DNA of 64,000 bases from Sellimonas catena (lineage in GTDB: Bacteria > Bacillota > Clostridia > Lachnospirales > Lachnospiraceae). The notes beneath the pieces are model-generated. The model had not been told where the DNA came from. It saw only the letters and a list, made by a program, of their open reading frames with translations, and did no database searches. The DNA lies in assembly GCF_045063725.1 (NCBI RefSeq), contig NZ_CP173695.1, one strand, 5' to 3'. The translations under genes were made by a program, and so were the position numbers. This document shows positions 25,812-33,833 of the stretch, piece after piece; positions within the stretch are counted from its first letter, which is position 1; each line of letters starts with the position of its first letter.

Positions 25812-27974
25812 TCACAGGATAAGGCCGGCGGCGATCGATGCTGCCAGCAGGACGCAGAACACAACATCCCACGCAGAAAACCGAAGCGACAGATAGTTGC
25901 TTTTGCGGCGGGTTAAGTCGATGCCCCGTGTTTCGGCGGAGGCAGACAGCGTCTCGGCGATGCGGATAACGCGCAAAGCCATCGGCACGGTCAGTATTTC
26001 GATATAGGATGACAGTGCTCGCAGTTTCTGAAGCGGCGATGTGAACACGCCCCGGGTGCGGATGGATTGCCGCAGCAGCTTCATATCCCCGGACAACACC
26101 GGGAAAAAGCGGAAGATCACTGCCACGATCATGATAAATCGCTCCGGCAGGTGCAGATTGCGCAGCGCTGCCAGGGTGCGGCTGGCTTCATTTCGTCCAA
26201 TCAGCGTCCGCATGGAAATGCCGATGGCGATGATGCGCGGGAACAGCACTAACATAAAGGAAAACACCGTGCCCGGCAGCAGAGCGTTTGCCGCCCACAG
26301 CAGCCCAAAGCTCATCCCGCCTGCCAGCGCCGTTCCGAACCAGCCGTCCGATGCGGTCAGCAGGATCAGTGCCGCATATGCGGCATAAACTAAGTGGTTG
26401 TTGGACATGGAGATCACGACCAGCAGGGCCAGCCAGTAAAGCAGCTTCGTCGCCGGGTGGAATCGTTCTTTATGCTGTTTTTTCGCCGGAGCATCGGAAG
26501 GATGAAAGCCCTCCATATATCGCTGGGCTGCTTGCAAATCTCGTTCCGAATGAACGGGTAATTCTATTTCTGCATGCCCATCCGACAGCCCAATGCAGCG
26601 GTCACACGCACCTGCAATTAGCTCAGGGTCGTGGGTGATGATAAGAACAGTCTTTTCCTTCCGCATCTCCCGGATCAGTTCCGCGCACCGCTCCAGACTT
26701 TCCGCGTCCTGTCCTGCTGTCGGCTCGTCCAGTATGACGATTGGCTTGTCGGATAAATACGCCATCATCAGCGTCAGACGCTGCATCTGCCCGCCAGAGA
26801 GGGAGAAGGGATGCCGGTCGCGGCAGTCCCACATATCCATGCGTTTGAGAAGCGCATCCGTCTTCTGCTCAAATTTCGGCGTAACCTTGTGTCCATATTG
26901 CAGCTCGTGCAAGACGGAGCCTGTGAAGAACTGGAACTCCACCTCCTGTAGGATGAACAGCACTTGCTTTTGCAGCTGCTTTAGATTTTTCGGCTTTCCG
27001 AAAAGCATTATCCTGCCGCCGGAGGGGCGGTAAAGCCCTGCGATCAGCTTACCGATGGTCGTTTTGCCGCAGCCGTTTGCGCCCACAAGGCCGACGATCT
27101 CATGCTCATGGACGGAAAAGCTGACACCAGAGAGGGTATCTCCGGCCTTCCTGCCGTATGTATAGCGGACATCTGAGACGGCAAGCGCCGTCGGCGCGGT
27201 TTTCGGCAGCAGCTCTTTCTCCGGCACGGTGATCTCCGCAAGGTCGAGCGTGCGCAAAGAAAGTGTTTGTCTCCGCTCCGCCGAGAACGCCTTTGTCTCT
27301 GCGGCAGTGTATTTTCCTTTGATCTCGCCGTCTGCCATGACCCAATATTCATCGGCAATATCCGCAAGATAATAGAGTCGATGCTCACTGAGCAGCAGCG
27401 TTTTGCCCTGCTTTTTCAGGGCAAGCAGAATCTCTTTTAACTGCTGCGTGGCTGCGAAGTCCAGATTGGCCGTGGGCTCGTCCAGCAGAAAAATATCTGT
27501 GTCCATTGCCCACGCGGACAAGATGGAGATGAGCTGTCGTTCACCGCTGGACAACTCGTAGACATTGCGATCCTTCAGCCGCTCCAGATGAAAGATCCGG
27601 AAGGCCTCATCTACCCGCCGTCGGATTTTATCTTGCGGCAGACCGTGATTTTCAAGACCGAAGGCCACTTCATTGGAACTGTTCACGGTAAAAAACTGAC
27701 TTCGCGGATCCTGAAATACCGATGCTGCCAGCTCACCGATCTCGCCGATACGCATCCCGGCGGTGTCCTGCCCGTTCAGGCGGCAGAAGCCCTTCAGCTC
27801 TCCCTCGTAAAATTGTGGGATTAGTCCGTTGATGCACCGCAGCAGCGTGGATTTTCCGCATCCGCTGCCTCCGCAGAGCACCACGCAGCGTCCCGCCGGG
27901 ATGCCGCCGCCGACCTGTCGGAGGATGGGCAGCTTTGCCTCCGCATATTGGAATTCAAATTCAAAATCTATCAT
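25812..27974 (-). CDS. Fused ECF importer: ATPase-ATPase-T component
   Basis: A 720-residue triple fusion. Residues 1-220 are ATPase 1 (GGSGCGKSTLLRCI, LSSGERQLISIL, LLDEPTANLD). Residues 265-480 are ATPase 2 (GANGCGKTTIGKLI, LSGGQMQRLTLM, ILDEPTAGQDAE). Residues 500-720 are a CbiQ-like transmembrane T component with the coupling helices IRTRGVF and ETRGIDL. Usually these are three genes. It is the first gene of the transporter operon, right behind the operator at 27995-28010. Together with the S component it forms a complete ECF importer. Confidence 0.85.
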   Translation of the reverse strand: MIDFEFEFQYAEAKLPILRQVGGGIPAGRCVVLCGGSGCGKSTLLRCINGLIPQFYEGELKGFCRLNGQDTAGMRIGEIGELAASVFQDPRSQFFTVNSSNEVAFGLENHGLPQDKIRRRVDEAFRIFHLERLKDRNVYELSSGERQLISILSAWAMDTDIFLLDEPTANLDFAATQQLKEILLALKKQGKTLLLSEHRLYYLADIADEYWVMADGEIKGKYTAAETKAFSAERRQTLSLRTLDLAEITVPEKELLPKTAPTALAVSDVRYTYGRKAGDTLSGVSFSVHEHEIVGLVGANGCGKTTIGKLIAGLYRPSGGRIMLFGKPKNLKQLQKQVLFILQEVEFQFFTGSVLHELQYGHKVTPKFEQKTDALLKRMDMWDCRDRHPFSLSGGQMQRLTLMMAYLSDKPIVILDEPTAGQDAESLERCAELIREMRKEKTVLIITHDPELIAGACDRCIGLSDGHAEIELPVHSERDLQAAQRYMEGFHPSDAPAKKQHKERFHPATKLLYWLALLVVISMSNNHLVYAAYAALILLTASDGWFGTALAGGMSFGLLWAANALLPGTVFSFMLVLFPRIIAIGISMRTLIGRNEASRTLAALRNLHLPERFIMIVAVIFRFFPVLSGDMKLLRQSIRTRGVFTSPLQKLRALSSYIEILTVPMALRVIRIAETLSASAETRGIDLTRRKSNYLSLRFSAWDVVFCVLLAASIAAGLIL

Positions 27975-27994
27975 CGCAAACTCTTTTCTTATTA

Positions 27995-28010
27995 GTTAGC
28001 CGTCTCTAAC
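27995..28010. promoter_or_regulatory. Operator GTTAG-N6-CTAAC (copy 4)
   Basis: GTTAG-CCGTCT-CTAAC, perfect arms, 20 bases upstream of the start of the transporter operon (minus strand). It ties transport to the two metabolic operons. Confidence 0.8.
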
Positions 28011-28026
28011 CAACAGTCGTAAGAAA

Positions 28027-28045
28027 CGGACGGATGGACCGTCCG
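28027..28045 (-). terminator. Terminator after TetR 2
   Basis: CGGACGG-ATGGA-CCGTCCG, followed on the minus strand by TTTCTT. It isolates TetR 2 from the transporter operon. Confidence 0.7.
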
Positions 28046-28061
28046 AATCAACTTTTCGGAT

Positions 28062-28670
28062 TTATTGCAAGGTATCGCATAGCTGCCGCCAGCCAGCGTT
28101 GGTGAAATCAAGGACTGTCTGTAAGCAGGTAAGCATTCTGCCTTCCTCCATATGCTGATCCAGCAGCTGGCGGAAGTACCAGAACTGTGAGCCCATCAAA
28201 AGACGTATCGCATCGGCATTTGGCACTTTTCCATAGATATGTGAAAAGAACTCTACCGTTTGTTCCGCTTTACGGTTCATCAGTTCATGCAGCACGGTTT
28301 CAATGGAGCTGCCATCGCTGCGGCAGAAAAATAAAGTGCAGTCGTCATGGTGATCGGTCAGGAGCCGAAAATATACTTGTTCCTCGGCGTTTATAGCGCG
28401 GAGGATATCTTCCGGTTGTGCGCTGAACTTTGCTTTTTCGTATTCTTCCGCAACGGGGGTAAAGAGAACCTGCATCGTCTCAAAAAAATCCTGAAGCAGA
28501 CTGGCAAACAATGTGTCTTTGTTTTTGTACCTTGTGTAGATCGCTCCTGTGGTGACACCGGCTTTTTTGGCGATCTTGTGCAGAGAGGCTTTCTGAAAGC
28601 CGTAAGCAAGAAATTCCGAATAAGCAGCCTGAATGATCCCATCATCCAGGGAGTGATCCCTATTGGCCAT
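28062..28670 (-). CDS. TetR-family regulator 2
   Basis: A 202-residue regulator. The helix-turn-helix reads SLHKIAKKAGVTTGAIYTRYKNKDTLF, typical of TetR. The C-terminal half (ligand and dimer domain) is unlike that of TetR 1. It has its own strong promoter and palindrome, and a terminator behind it. It lies behind the transporter operon and reads in the same direction. The island thus has two regulators, and it is open which of them binds the four GTTAG operators. Confidence 0.85.
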   Translation of the reverse strand: MANRDHSLDDGIIQAAYSEFLAYGFQKASLHKIAKKAGVTTGAIYTRYKNKDTLFASLLQDFFETMQVLFTPVAEEYEKAKFSAQPEDILRAINAEEQVYFRLLTDHHDDCTLFFCRSDGSSIETVLHELMNRKAEQTVEFFSHIYGKVPNADAIRLLMGSQFWYFRQLLDQHMEEGRMLTCLQTVLDFTNAGWRQLCDTLQ

Positions 28671-28707
28671 GTGTTGACCTCCCCAAATTACGATAACGGC
28701 ATAATCG

Positions 28708-28720
28708 ATAACGACGTTAT
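28708..28720. promoter_or_regulatory. Palindrome at the TetR 2 start site
   Basis: ATAACG-A-CGTTAT is a perfect inverted repeat placed just after the -10 box of TetR 2. CGATAACG also recurs at 28691-28698. It is a probable autoregulatory operator. Confidence 0.65.
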
Positions 28721-28747
28721 TATAACATCTGTTTCACTGTTTGTCAA
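28719..28747 (-). promoter_or_regulatory. Promoter of TetR 2
   Basis: On the minus strand TTGACA (28742-28747), a 17-base spacer and TATAAT (28719-28724) match the consensus exactly. Confidence 0.85.
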
Positions 28748-28950
28748 TGAGAAGCCTGAAATGAAACAACAACAAATCTCGTCTATTTTTGGTTTTTTCT
28801 TTCATAAAAACCAACCAAACAGAGGCCTGTCCTCATCCGTTAGATTGTTTTCAGTAAAATGAAAGTATCACAAAAGGTCCCCAAAAGTAAGCATCCCAAA
28901 CAGCATAAAAATGAGCCATTGTCAGCACCTGAAATAACCGCTACCATTAG

Positions 28951-29207
28951 TTTCTACGCCTTTTTCTTTCAGCTTGCGGATGGTAACCAGACTGTCAACC
29001 GTGTTTCGGGCGAAGCGGCTGACCGACTTTGTGACGATGAGGTCGATTTTACCGGACATGGCATCGGCGATCATTTCATTAAAGCCGATGCGATGTTTGG
29101 TGTTCGTGCCGGAAATGCCCTCGTCGGTGTAAACCTTAACAAACTCCCATTCGGGATTGCGTTTGATGTATTGCGTGTAGTAATCCACCTGTGCCTCGTA
29201 GCTGGTC
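28951..29207 (-). pseudogene. Serine recombinase fragment
   Basis: About 85 codons from the catalytic domain of a large serine recombinase (resolvase family): SYEAQVDYYTQYIKRNPEW, YTDEGISGTNTKHR and LIVTKSVSRFARN. The N-terminal catalytic Ser segment and everything after KLKEKGVE are missing. Both ends are junctions: at about 29207 it abuts a tyrosine recombinase, and at about 28950 it runs into unrelated sequence. It probably marks the former integrase end of the island-bearing element. Confidence 0.8.
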
Positions 29208-29456
29208 TATGACATGCTGAACCGGATGGAGAAAAAGACAGGGATCGACCTGACTCCCCATATGCTCCGGCGGTACTTTGCCAATATACGCCGGAAAGAC
29301 GGATGGCGGCTGGAGCTGATCCAGCAGGCATTGGGGCATAAGCATCTGAATACGACCATACGCTATCTGAACATCATGGATGACGAGCTGATCGAAGCCA
29401 GCCAGGAATTCTACGCCAAGCATTCCGCTCTGTATGGTGTGAAAGAACTTTTATAA
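29208..29456 (+). pseudogene. Tyrosine recombinase, C-terminal fragment
   Basis: The last ~80 codons of a phage-integrase-type recombinase: TPHMLRRYFANI (H-x-L-R) and LGHKHLNTTIRYLNI with the Tyr. The 5' part has been lost at the junction with the serine recombinase. In an intact Tn554-like unit this would be the first recombinase (TnpA-like). It is followed 16 bases later by the second recombinase. Confidence 0.8.
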
Positions 29457-29472
29457 GGGGAGGTGATAGGAG

Positions 29473-31230
29473 ATGCCTGCCTACGCAATACGGGAATGGC
29501 GTCAGGAAGAAAAGCCCAAAGCGTTACCGGAAAAGATTGTTGAAACCATCGATTCCTGCGAAGATGTGACCAAGGCCGCCAAAAACAGGCTGAAGAAGTT
29601 CCTAACGGAAATGGAGATTCAGGATATCTTGGAGATGGACTATCCTCTGCGTCAAATATATCAGAACTATCTGTTCTCCACCTGTCAGATCCAATCGGCT
29701 GACCGTTATCTCCTTGCGTATGACAGGACAAAACAGGCGGATATCCGTAGACGGATGAAAACCCTGGCGGGAAAGAATCAATGCCGGTGGCGGCTGGAAG
29801 AAACCATCCTGTTCCTTCCCTATCATCCGGATCAGGAGCTGGCGATGGAACTGGATTCCGTCAGGAACCGCCCCAATATGGTCTGGGATTTCACAAAACC
29901 ATGTGCATGGCATGTCAAGGAACAGATTTTTACAACGCTGAATGAAATCCTTGCCATTACGAAAAATTCGACCAAACGGAGACAGCGGCTGACCGGATTA
30001 CAGTATCTGTACGACTTCTGTACCGAGCAGGAGATCCAGGACATTGAAGATATGGATCTGGCACAGGAGCAGATGTTCGATGCTTATCTGGACGAACACA
30101 CTTCCAGCGAATCCTACAAATGCCAGATGCTTGCGATCCTGAATTTATGCCGGAGAACAGTCTTCCTGCACAATGAACAGATCAACTGGCAGGCGAATAT
30201 CTGGTACCTGGATGGATTGGGAATTGCAGAGCATCGGCTGAATCGGAGCAGTTCAGTGGTCAGTGTGTCCTTTACAGAGATCAGCCACAGAGAAAACCGC
30301 AGATACGCCAAGGAATATATGAAATATCAGATCGGCGTTACCGGTCAGGCTATCGGCACGATAACGACAAGATACTGCTTGCTGGAGCGTTTCCTCATAC
30401 GCTTATCGGAACAAAGTCAGGATGCCGCAAGCTGTACGACAAAACAGATTGAAGATTACCTCGATGAATTACAGGGAAGCGGGATTTCCGCAAAATCCTT
30501 CAACGCATATATATCCGGGCTGAATCATTTCTTCCGGTTTCTCATCGCCCGAAGCTATCGGAAAACGATGCCGTTTCAGCCGGAGTTCTATCAGAAAAAA
30601 GTCGTCGTCAAGCATCATGACCGAAGTGTGTCGCCGGAGGTTTGCGAGGAAGTGTTAGGAAAGCTGCATCTGCTCCCGGAACATCTTCGCTGTATGTATC
30701 TCCATCTCTGGTGCTTGGGCCTGAGGATCAGCGAGGTATGCACCCTAAAGGGAAATGCTTACTATCGCCAGAACCACGATACCTGGATTCAGGTGTATCA
30801 GGTAAAAATGAAGAATTATAAGCGGATTCCCATAGCAGAGGGCCTGTACCGGATCATGAAAATTTATATCAAAACCCACCAGATTGGGCAGGATGATTAC
30901 CTGTTTACCAACAAAAACGGAGGCCCGTACCGGAGCCTGACTTTCCGCCAGCAGATGAAAAAGTTCTGCGAAGACCATGAGATTGACGGTGGAGATTACC
31001 TCTTCCAGTCCCATGATTACCGCCATACAGTAGCGACAATGCTGTATGACAACGGTGTATCCATTCAGGGAGTACGGGATTACCTGGGGCATGATTATCT
31101 GGAAATGACAGAGCAATATATTGACTACATGCCCAAAAAGATCGCAAAAGAGAATGTAGGATTTTTTCAGAAGCCGGAGCATAAGCTGGCGGCTGGCCTG
31201 AAAAGGAAAGGAGGCAGAGATGGAAAATAG
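29473..31230 (+). CDS. Tyrosine recombinase (Tn554 TnpB-like)
   Basis: A 585-residue recombinase, starting at ATG 29473 after AGGTGATAGG. The catalytic residues are present: GLRISEVCTL (Arg), SHDYRHTVATML (H-x-x-R) and LGHDYLEMTEQYIDYM (His and Tyr). The long N-terminal part is typical of the middle protein of Tn554-type trios, which need all recombinases to move. Its stop overlaps the next gene. It appears intact, although its first partner is truncated. Confidence 0.85.
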   Translation: MPAYAIREWRQEEKPKALPEKIVETIDSCEDVTKAAKNRLKKFLTEMEIQDILEMDYPLRQIYQNYLFSTCQIQSADRYLLAYDRTKQADIRRRMKTLAGKNQCRWRLEETILFLPYHPDQELAMELDSVRNRPNMVWDFTKPCAWHVKEQIFTTLNEILAITKNSTKRRQRLTGLQYLYDFCTEQEIQDIEDMDLAQEQMFDAYLDEHTSSESYKCQMLAILNLCRRTVFLHNEQINWQANIWYLDGLGIAEHRLNRSSSVVSVSFTEISHRENRRYAKEYMKYQIGVTGQAIGTITTRYCLLERFLIRLSEQSQDAASCTTKQIEDYLDELQGSGISAKSFNAYISGLNHFFRFLIARSYRKTMPFQPEFYQKKVVVKHHDRSVSPEVCEEVLGKLHLLPEHLRCMYLHLWCLGLRISEVCTLKGNAYYRQNHDTWIQVYQVKMKNYKRIPIAEGLYRIMKIYIKTHQIGQDDYLFTNKNGGPYRSLTFRQQMKKFCEDHEIDGGDYLFQSHDYRHTVATMLYDNGVSIQGVRDYLGHDYLEMTEQYIDYMPKKIAKENVGFFQKPEHKLAAGLKRKGGRDGK

Positions 31231-32402
31231 ACTGTACTATTGGGAATTGGCATGCTATGAAACCTCCGGAAATCTGCCGCAAAGAGCCATTGGAAAAAGT
31301 AATTTCATTGACCTTTCCCTTCTCCCAAAAGAAACCATGCGGGAAGAATACAGACGCTACTTCCTGTACAGGAGCGGCCAGGTGTCGCTGAACACCATCT
31401 GCCATGAAAAAGCATATTACAAACAGGTGTGCCAAGCCCTTCAATTGCGAAAAAACATACCTGACAGCTTCCTCGGCTGGCAGCCATCCAAATGGATCGA
31501 ACTGTTAAAGATATGGATGCTGCAGAATGGTATCCCATTTTATAAAGAGAAGGAAACTTTGTATGGAACGATAAGCCGGACGGATGCTCCTGTGCTTCAG
31601 CACCTGAAACGCTTCCTGCGGTTCATCCAGCAGAGGAAACAGCGATGACATTCTGAAACTGAGGGCAGTATTGGAAAGTGTCGGCAAACTATATGGATAC
31701 AGCCATCTGGAATCCTTATTCATCAACACAGATATTCCGCCGGAAGTGCAGCCGGTATTCCGAGCTTATTCCGATGAGGAGCTGAAGCGGTTGAACGCCC
31801 ATATTACAAAGCTGGATGTCCAGTTGGCACGATGCATGGTCATCCACCAAATGCTTGGTACGCGAATCTCTGATACGCTGACACTGCATACAGACTGCCT
31901 GTCAAAAAGAAACGGTCTGGATATTATCCGGATTGATCAGGTGAAAACACGAACCTTTGAAAAGCCTATCAGTGCAGAATTAGCAATGCTGATTCAGAAA
32001 GCCATCGATTGTACTTACGATCAGTATGGTAAAACCGAGTATATCTTCGTGGACGCCAAAGATCCCTGCCGTCCACTTCAATATACAACCATAAAGCATA
32101 AGGTACTGCGGTTGATCAAAAGTGAAGACCTACGGGATGATGAAGGGAAACTGTTTAAATTCAGCTCCCATATGTTCCGGCGGTCTTACGGAGTTAAACT
32201 GACAGAACTGCATTTGGATGACTGGACGATAGCAAAACTCCTGGGGCATAAAAACATAAGCGCAGTAAAGCATTACAGAAAAATGAGCAACCAGCTCCTT
32301 GCTGAAGAAACCCGAAAGGCACGGGAGCAACAGACCAGAATCCTGCTGGCAAATTTAGATGGATGGGGTGAAGAATATGAACAAATACGACAGGATGATT
32401 GA
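31220..32402 (+). pseudogene. Third tyrosine recombinase, frameshifted
   Basis: Two frames make one protein. The first (from 31220, MENRLYYWELACYE) stops at 31646 after FIQQRKQR. The second continues one frame on with DDILKLRAVLESVGKLYGY and ends at 32402. A single-base change near 31640-31648 explains it. The catalytic part is otherwise complete: MLGTRISDTLTL, SSHMFRRSYGV and LGHKNISAVKHYRKM. No slippery sequence is visible, so programmed frameshifting is unlikely; a real mutation or a sequencing error remains possible. Confidence 0.75.
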
Positions 32403-32760
32403 AATGAACCGGGAACGAAGCGATGAAAAGATTGCTGCGGCGAAACAGGCAATCCGCAAACTGTTAGATCAGGGAGAGCGGGTATCGGTTCCGCAGCTCG
32501 TAAAGATGACAGGAGCTTCCAGAGGATTCTTCTATAAGAATCCCATTGTGAGGGCCGAAATTGACCGGGCTATGGAACAGCAGGCCGGAACCATCAATCC
32601 ACGCAGAGGTATCCTAGACAAAGCAATGGAAGGACGGATCGATCTCCTTCAGGAAGAAATTTTCCGGCTCCGGCAGGAAAATCAGGCGCTCCGTGATGAA
32701 AACCAAAGACTTCAGAAAATCATTAGCAAGAAAAGCCGGAGTGAATTCCGAAGCTTGTAA
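32377..32760 (+). CDS. TnpC-like protein (DUF6262 type)
   Basis: A 127-residue protein with an N-terminal helix-turn-helix-like region (SVPQLVKMTGASRGFFYKNP) and a C-terminal coiled coil (LQEEIFRLRQENQALRDENQRL). In Tn554-like transposons a small protein of this kind follows the recombinases and influences orientation and efficiency of transposition. ATG 32377 overlaps the end of the third recombinase. Confidence 0.75.
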   Translation: MNKYDRMIEMNRERSDEKIAAAKQAIRKLLDQGERVSVPQLVKMTGASRGFFYKNPIVRAEIDRAMEQQAGTINPRRGILDKAMEGRIDLLQEEIFRLRQENQALRDENQRLQKIISKKSRSEFRSL

Positions 32761-32785
32761 ATAACAAAATATAGGAAAATACATA

Positions 32786-32814
32786 GAGACAGCGGATCAA
32801 ACAGCCGCTGTCTC
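32786..32814 (+). terminator. Terminator after Tn554-like operon
   Basis: GAGACAGCGG and CCGCTGTCTC form a perfect 10-bp stem followed by a short T-rich tail. Confidence 0.7.
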
Positions 32815-32996
32815 TTATCATTCGCAAAACGTATGGAAAAGCATTAAACATAGGTATTTGTATAAACAGGTGAGCCAGAGTACAATGTAAATAGGAAAGG
32901 TCGGAGCAATATGCTACTAAAAAAGAACAGAAAACACACTTGTGTAAGCCGTTAAGCCCAGTGTTTTCAAGGGCTGGAGAGGACGGGCTACATTTT
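32815..32996. other. Right end of the Tn554-like element
   Basis: No gene is visible. The stretch ends at about 32996, where flavodoxin coding sequence begins abruptly, so the element's right end lies here. Confidence 0.5.
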
Positions 32997-33244
32997 AATA
33001 TCCGAACTGGTGGTACGGCGTACCGATGGCACTTCTGACATTTCTGGAAGAAAACGATCTGTCCGGAAAACAGGTGTATCTGTTCTGCTCCCACGGAACC
33101 GGAGGGCTTGCAGACAGCGTAGAGATTATTTCGGAAGCCGTTCCGGAAGCGGAAATTTCGGATGATATTTTTGACTGTTACGAAGAAGATGCCTCATCTT
33201 CTCAGGAGGAGATTCAAAGCTGGGCAGCCGGACTTGGCTATTAA
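32997..33244 (+). pseudogene. Flavodoxin, 3' fragment
   Basis: The last ~80 codons of a flavodoxin: YPNWWYGVPMALLTFLEEND, then YLFCSHGTGGLADSV. The FMN-binding N-terminus is missing, and an in-frame stop (32996) lies directly before the homology, so the Tn554-like element cut the gene. The fragment is followed 23 bases later by another flavoprotein gene. Confidence 0.8.
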
Positions 33245-33267
33245 AAAAGAGAATGGAGGAAACACAG

Positions 33268-33801
33268 ATGAAGATTGTTGTACTGGAAGGAAGTCCGAAT
33301 AAGAACGGTTCATCCAACATGCTGGCAGAGCAGTTTATCAAAGGTGCTCTGGAAACCGGGCATCAGGTGGAGGTGATCGATGCAGCACGTGCAAAGATCC
33401 ATCCTTGTACCGGATGCATTCACTGCGGTTATGACGGACCGTGTATTCAAAAGGATGAAATGGAGCAGATCCGTGAAAGCATTCTCGGAGCAGACATGAT
33501 GGTATTCGTCACACCGCTCTATTATTACGGCATGTCAGCACAATTAAAAATACTGATCGACCGTTTCTGTGCATTTAACGGAAGCATCCAGAGAAAACAA
33601 ATGAAATCAGCAGTGATCTCAGCGGCATGGAACAGCGACAGCTGGACCTTTGATGCATTGAAAGCACATTATGACACGCTGGTACGCTACCTGAATCTGG
33701 AAGATCTGGGGGCCGTTTACGGGAAAGGATGCGGAACGCCGTCCATGACAGCGCGGTCCAAATATATGAAACTGGCATATGATCTTGGACGATCCATATA
33801 A
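33268..33801 (+). CDS. Flavodoxin-family NAD(P)H:FMN reductase
   Basis: A 177-residue FMN-binding protein starting at ATG 33268 (GGAGGA upstream). The phosphate loop is LEGSPNKNGSSNML; the Cys-containing HPCTGCIHCGYDGPC is typical of iron-sulfur-flavoprotein-like oxidoreductases; TPLYYYGMSAQLK contacts the flavin. It would reduce quinones or other electron acceptors. It sits between the flavodoxin remnant and an aldo/keto reductase, forming a redox cluster. Confidence 0.8.
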   Translation: MKIVVLEGSPNKNGSSNMLAEQFIKGALETGHQVEVIDAARAKIHPCTGCIHCGYDGPCIQKDEMEQIRESILGADMMVFVTPLYYYGMSAQLKILIDRFCAFNGSIQRKQMKSAVISAAWNSDSWTFDALKAHYDTLVRYLNLEDLGAVYGKGCGTPSMTARSKYMKLAYDLGRSI

Positions 33802-33833
33802 GGATATTTAATATGAATGAGGAGGAATCAGTC

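Noticed and set aside
24596..25822. 408-codon plus-strand ORF opposite the second ABC transporter and S component
   Set aside because: Antisense shadow of GC-rich coding DNA; Gln/His-rich composition and no ribosome site.
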